In this document: positions 60,941-64,000 of the stretch, piece by piece
Position numbering within the stretch: position 1 is the first letter of the stretch
Layout: the number at the start of each line of letters is the position of its first letter
DNA from: Pegoplata infirma
Taxonomy: Eukaryota > Arthropoda > Insecta > Diptera > Anthomyiidae
Direction: 5' to 3'
NCBI GenBank assembly: GCA_963921195.1
Contig: OY992539.1
Coordinates: 157,603,307 to 157,667,306 of the forward strand
DNA length: 64,000 nt
Made by a program: the position numbers and the translations under genes
Notes under the pieces: model-generated
The model's database searches: none
The model's input: the letters and a program-made list of their open reading frames with translations, nothing else
Told to the model about the DNA's origin: nothing

Positions 60941-61221
60941 CCATAACTCCAATAAAATGGTAATTAAACCATTATTTGGTCCCTAAAGTTCTCATCTATG
61001 CTGAATGTTATATCGACCACTTGTTCGGTAGGGTATCGTGATTAATATGCCTAGACTTAAACCGTTTTTTACTATACAATAGCGGCGCAGCCGATTTTTT
61101 TTTTCAGCCGCGCTGTTTAAAAAAAAACGCGGCGCGCAGCCGAAACGCCGCCGCCGCCGAAAATTTTTGCTCTTCAGCCGCCGCCGAAAATTTTGCATCG
61201 GCTTGCTTCACTGGCTTAGGC

Positions 61222-61467
61222 ACGAGAATAGCAGAGCATGAAACTGATATAAACAAACAAAAATTATCAACAGCTTTATCAACGCATTGTTTTGATACTG
61301 GACACTATATTGATATTGAAGGAGTTAAAATATTAAATAAAGAGAAAAATACAAACAAACGATACACTTTGGAAAGTCTCCGAATACAAGAAAAATCAAA
61401 CAATGCAATAAATAGAAAGGAAGACAAAGATGGTACAAATGCAAATTACACAATCGCAATAACTTAG
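61222..61467 (+). pseudogene. PLE GIY-YIG endonuclease, C-terminal part (+ copy)
   Basis: The frame resumes with RIAEHETDINKQ, STHCFDTGHYIDIEG and a basic tail, ending at TAG (61465-61467). It matches the - copy (43105-43377). Confidence 0.85.
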
Positions 61468-61841
61468 TTTTAGTTCAACTGTGATACTCTAAACAATTAT
61501 AAACTGTGATATTTAATTATTTTTTTATTTATTTTTCAATTAATTTTAAAACAATTTCGTGTTTTATGTTGTAAAACGTGTGTGTTTTTTATTATAAAAT
61601 GTAAATTTATCAAAGATTAAATGTAAGTTTGTTTATTGTAATGTGTAACTTTATTATAGTTGTTTACTAAATATTATTTTACTTGTGTTCTGTGTCGTTG
61701 CCAGATTTAATAAATTCAGAATCCCCGAAGAAGTTGGAAAATCCCAACGAAACGTAGGATGAAACTATAAATAAATAATCTTTTATTTAAACACAAATGA
61801 CCTTGAAAGCCTGTTAGATAGATTCTAAAAACATAATAATA
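61468..61841 (+). mobile_element. PLE 3' untranslated region
   Basis: Shared in inverse with 40673-43104 apart from the tandem-array insertion. It contains the hammerhead motif at 61720 and ends near ACATAATAATA beside the 9-bp duplication. Confidence 0.7.
61720..61761 (+). ncRNA. PLE-type hammerhead ribozyme motif
   Basis: Order: stem I ATCC, core CCGAAGA, stem II GTTGG-loop-CCAAC, GAAA, C, GTA (predicted cut), stem I GGAT. PLEs are known to carry type I hammerheads with almost no stem III and a CTGAAGA-like core. Here the second core base is C instead of T, so it may be weak or dead. The copy at 40788-40830 is the same. Confidence 0.6.
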
Positions 61842-61850
61842 TATTTTTAT

Positions 61851-62352
61851 ATTTAAGGATTTATTTGGCTTTCACAAGACCATACGTCGTCCATCTGACC
61901 CAATAAAGTTTTGGAAAACTCAAATGTGCAGTGACGAAACCAAATTCAACATTTTTGGGTGTGAAGAACGACGTATGGTCTTGCGAAAGCCAAATTAATT
62001 CTTGAATATAAAAAATATAGGATTAACTGTTAAACATGATGGTGATTCTCTGGTGGTGTAGGGCTGTATGTCGGCCTTGAAATGGGCCAGTTGGTGTTTA
62101 TTGATGAAATTATGGATAGTCATGTAGAGATTTATCCTTTTTGAGGAAAAATTAACATGCCAGTGCTGAACAAATGGGGCTATCGCGAAATGGGTTTTTG
62201 TTCTAATGTGATAACGAGCCAAAACACGCAGCTTTTGACGTGAAAAAGTGGTTTTTATACAACACCAAACTTCTGGCAACACCACCACAAAGTCCCGATA
62301 TGAATCCTTTCGAAAATCTTTGGGCTCATTTGGACGAAAAAATCCTGTAATA
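61851..62352 (+). pseudogene. Tc1/mariner transposase fragment, right copy
   Basis: Broken + strand frames read FWKTQMCSDETKFNIFG (a DE.KF.. catalytic-region block), RRMVLRKPN, LTVKHDGDSLVV, and later NTTTKSRYESF in a shifted frame, where the left copy has SPDMNPFENL. At least four stops and several frameshifts are present. At its start, TTTGGCTTTCACAAGACCAT is the inverse of ATGGTCTTGCGAAAGCCAAA at 61975, marking the centre of the original Tc1 inverted duplication. Confidence 0.75.
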
Positions 62353-63216
62353 CACTGAAAAAAAAGTTTCTTAAAATTAAAGAAATTTTATTAAAATTAA
62401 AGAAAAACTGCACATAATTTGGCTCCAAAGAAAAATTTCCTTATTGTTATAAAACATCTTTCTTTAAATTTAGTGTGAAAATTGTGCATTTATTTAATAA
62501 AATTAAGTGTACATGTATTTAATTTAAGTTTGAAATCATATTAAAATTAAAGAAATATTTCTTAAAATTACGAAAAAATAGGAATAATTTAGCTCAAAAG
62601 AAAAATCTTTTTTGTATTTATATTTTTTATGCTATTAATATTTTATCATTTATCTGTTTTAAAAAAACTTTATCAGTCTTTTAACCAAAAAATTAAAAAG
62701 TCTACACTACAAGTTGCGTAGTGAATTTGAAAGACAATCGCCAATCGTTAGTGTCCAAAACTAAAATATTTAAACCTATTCAACTTTATACTAGTTGAGA
62801 ATTAAATGATGAAATTGGCATTTTTCTCAACCTCCGAAAAAATTTCTGTGTGCATATAAACAAGAATGTCTTCCTTAAAACTAATATATACTTATTTAAA
62901 TCTATTATAGTGTATTAATATTAAAGTATATGATAATAGTTTTCAAGAACAATTTCTTTAATGTTTTTTTTTTTTACATTTGTGTAATATTTTTAAAGAA
63001 TTTTTTTATTTGATTCAAGAAATAAAAGTTAAAGAAAAATTTTTTAATTTTTTAAAGAAGCAACATTTTTTGATGTTATCAAGTCAAGTTAATTTTTCTT
63101 TATGTCTATGAAATTTTCTATTTCTTAAGAAAATTTTACTAAAATTAAAGAAAAATTCGATTCTTTAATTTAATGTCAATTTTTCCTTAAAATTAGTTCG
63201 CACTTTTTTTTTAGTG
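62353..63216. mobile_element. TA-flanked MITE (CACTGAAAAAAAAG ends)
   Basis: Ends CACTGAAAAAAAAGTTTC and, in reverse, CACTAAAAAAAAAGTGCG, with TA at 62351-62352 and 63217-63218. The arms are made of TTTCTTAAAATTAAAGAAA words. 864 bp, non-coding. The left Tc1 arm shows the site without it. Confidence 0.8.
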
Positions 63217-63617
63217 TACAACATTTCAATAAAAACTACTTTAAAACAAGCATCGGAAGAAGAATGGTACAAAAATACCTATTCAAAAATTTTTGAATTT
63301 AGTGGAATCAATGCAAACCCGTCTGGAATTAGTTCTGGCTAACAATAAATACGATTCAAAATATTAAAACTGTTAATTTTTCTATTAAATTAAAAAAATT
63401 ATATATTAAAATTAAAAAAGCAAAATACTTTTGTGAGCTGAAAAATGAGTGACAATTTGATATTTTCTTAACAATCTCATGCAGGAAAAGTTTAATCTTT
63501 CTTTATTTAATATTCAATAAAACATGTATTTATTTTAAAAAATAAATATTTTTTATAGCGTTTTTTTATTAAATTTCATTATATTTTGCATTGGCAAAAT
63601 ACTTTTGTGATACACTG

Positions 63618-63824
63618 TATGTTCATTTCACCAATATTCGTACCTCCGTCTAGATATTCATGCAGATCATTTAAAAATAGTGTGAACAAAAGTGGCGATA
63701 ATAAACAACCCTGCTTAACACCTGCATGAGTTTCAAAACTATCAGATAGTTCGTTTCCAGTCCATACGGATGAGGTTGTGTGTTTATAAACATTGTGCTC
63801 GATTCTCGAATACGACTTCACCAT
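63618..63824 (-). pseudogene. LINE reverse transcriptase, fingers and first palm motifs
   Basis: The - strand frame from 63824 reads GVKQGCLLSPLLFTLFLNDL, the QG..LSP motif just upstream of the YADD box in non-LTR polymerases, and runs to the Tc1 boundary at 63618. Its continuation is at 34605. The start at 63824 is where the sequence turns into an inverted repeat, so the N-terminal region is not in the window in this orientation. Confidence 0.85.
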
Positions 63825-63981
63825 TTACAAAATTTTTAAAAATTTGATATTCTTTCGAATTTTAAGATTTTAAAATTTTTTTCTTGTAACAATTAAAGAT
63901 CTAGTTAATATCTTTAATAATTAAAAAAACAAAATTAAAAATCTTAAAACTCGAAAGAATATCTATTTAAAAATTAGGTGA
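63825..63981. repeat. Palindrome centre within the LINE
   Basis: ATATTCTTTCGAATTTTAAG at 63849 is mirrored by CTTAAAACTCGAAAGAATAT ending at 63962. It separates the - strand LINE from an inverted piece at the window edge. Confidence 0.7.
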
Positions 63982-64000
63982 ATGGTGAAATCGTATTCCA
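63982..64000 (+). pseudogene. Start of an inverted second LINE copy
   Basis: ATGGTGAAATCGTATTCCA is the + strand version, with two differences, of the first codons of the - strand LINE fragment at 63824 (MVKSYS). The window ends here. Confidence 0.65.

Larger units (their letters stand above)
58037..61213. mobile_element. 3.2-kb hAT-type element in the + PLE endonuclease
   Basis: Ends CAGTGAAGTAAGCCGGTCGG and, in reverse, CAGTGAAGCAAGCCGATGC. The perfect 8-bp duplication GCTTAGGC is at 58029-58036 and 61214-61221. The terminal 100-130 bp are GCCGCCGCCG-rich at both ends. Inside are a MITE (58613-58912), a GTGAGT/CACTCA-rich repeat (59828-60098) and a fly dispersed repeat (60099-60940). No transposase. 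Confidence 0.88.
40673..61841. mobile_element. Penelope-like element inserted as a head-to-head pair
   Basis: Two PLE copies face apart: the 5'-shortened copy runs on the - strand (about 54226 to 40673) and the longer one on the + strand (54226 to 61841). They share the reverse transcriptase, GIY-YIG endonuclease and 3' region. A 9-bp duplication, TATTTTTAT, is seen at 35365-35373 (left, before hAT copy 2) and 61842-61850. PLEs are known for inserting with a partial inverted second copy, so this is probably one insertion event. The target was one arm of the inverted-duplicated Tc1 element. Confidence 0.85.
34608..63617. mobile_element. 29-kb Tc1/mariner-bounded inverted-duplicated element
   Basis: The left end CAGTGTATCACAAAAGTATT is mirrored exactly at the right end, with TA at 34606-34607 and 63618-63619. 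Inside each end lies the 3' half of a Tc1-type transposase in opposite orientations, so the original element was already an inverted duplication. Its 29 kb come from nested insertions: a head-to-head PLE (40673-61841), hAT copy 2 (35374-40664) and the TA MITE 62353-63216. Taking out the block with one TA makes the flanking LINE frame continuous, which pins both boundaries. Confidence 0.85.

Noticed and set aside
1..64000. tRNA or rRNA genes
   Set aside because: No cloverleaf with A and B boxes or rRNA-like conserved block was recognised; a tRNAscan-SE and Rfam run would settle this.

Overview
The window looks like AT-rich insect DNA, most likely from a fly and perhaps a calyptrate. The clues are a dispersed repeat of the kind I associate with muscoid flies (ACGGACGGACGG tracts, then TATATACTTT, GATGCGTTAC and TATACCCCCATAC), a Copia element primed by the initiator-tRNA sequence, and a spliced VPS13D-like exon. 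The species call is inference. There is no bacterial-style gene organisation and no operon.

The only convincing host coding sequence is one internal exon of a VPS13-family gene (22371-23480, + strand), open throughout and framed by good splice sites. No neighbouring exon is visible, so most of the window is probably a very large intron or the gene is broken. A decayed NSUN2-like RNA methyltransferase fragment lies on the - strand at about 14.9-15.6 kb. Almost everything else is transposable elements nested inside one another, many of them long palindromes (foldback elements).

Layout. 0.8-3.4 kb: a hAT-type element (8-bp target duplication) that recurs at 35.4-40.7 kb. 3.9-10.2 kb: a TA-flanked AT-rich foldback carrying a hAT element, which in turn holds a MITE and a minisatellite palindrome. 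10.3-17.9 kb: more of the same CCCGAGTAAAAAA foldback family, fly dispersed repeats, the NSUN2 pseudogene, small MITEs and a 419-bp tandem duplication. 18.2-22.3 kb: hAT and piggyBac-type MITEs. 22.4-23.5 kb: the VPS13 exon. 23.9-26.8 kb: a 2.8-kb pure (AATGAT)n satellite. 26.8-30.4 kb: a palindrome split by a young gag-protease-only Copia element with identical 154-bp LTRs. 30.5-31.0 kb: a repeat with a hammerhead-like fold.

The right half is one nested structure. A LINE on the - strand (32.6-34.6 kb and 63.6-63.8 kb) is split by a 29-kb Tc1/mariner-bounded block (34608-63617, TA duplication); removing the block with one TA makes the LINE reverse transcriptase frame continuous. The block is an inverted-duplicated Tc1 element. 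A Penelope-like element (PLE) has inserted into it as two head-to-head copies, and these carry further hAT elements (10.1, 5.3, 3.2 and 2.1 kb), MITEs and minisatellites.

The most unusual item is a 541-bp unit repeated 3.7 times (40933-42957) in the 3' region of one PLE copy. It is flanked by a 9-bp target duplication, keeps a fixed 3' end and is truncated at its 5' end. On the - strand each unit can fold like a hammerhead ribozyme, and a diverged relative at 30.7 kb shows a compensatory stem change. This suggests a retrotransposed multimeric ribozyme RNA (retrozyme-like), possibly mobilised by the PLE machinery.
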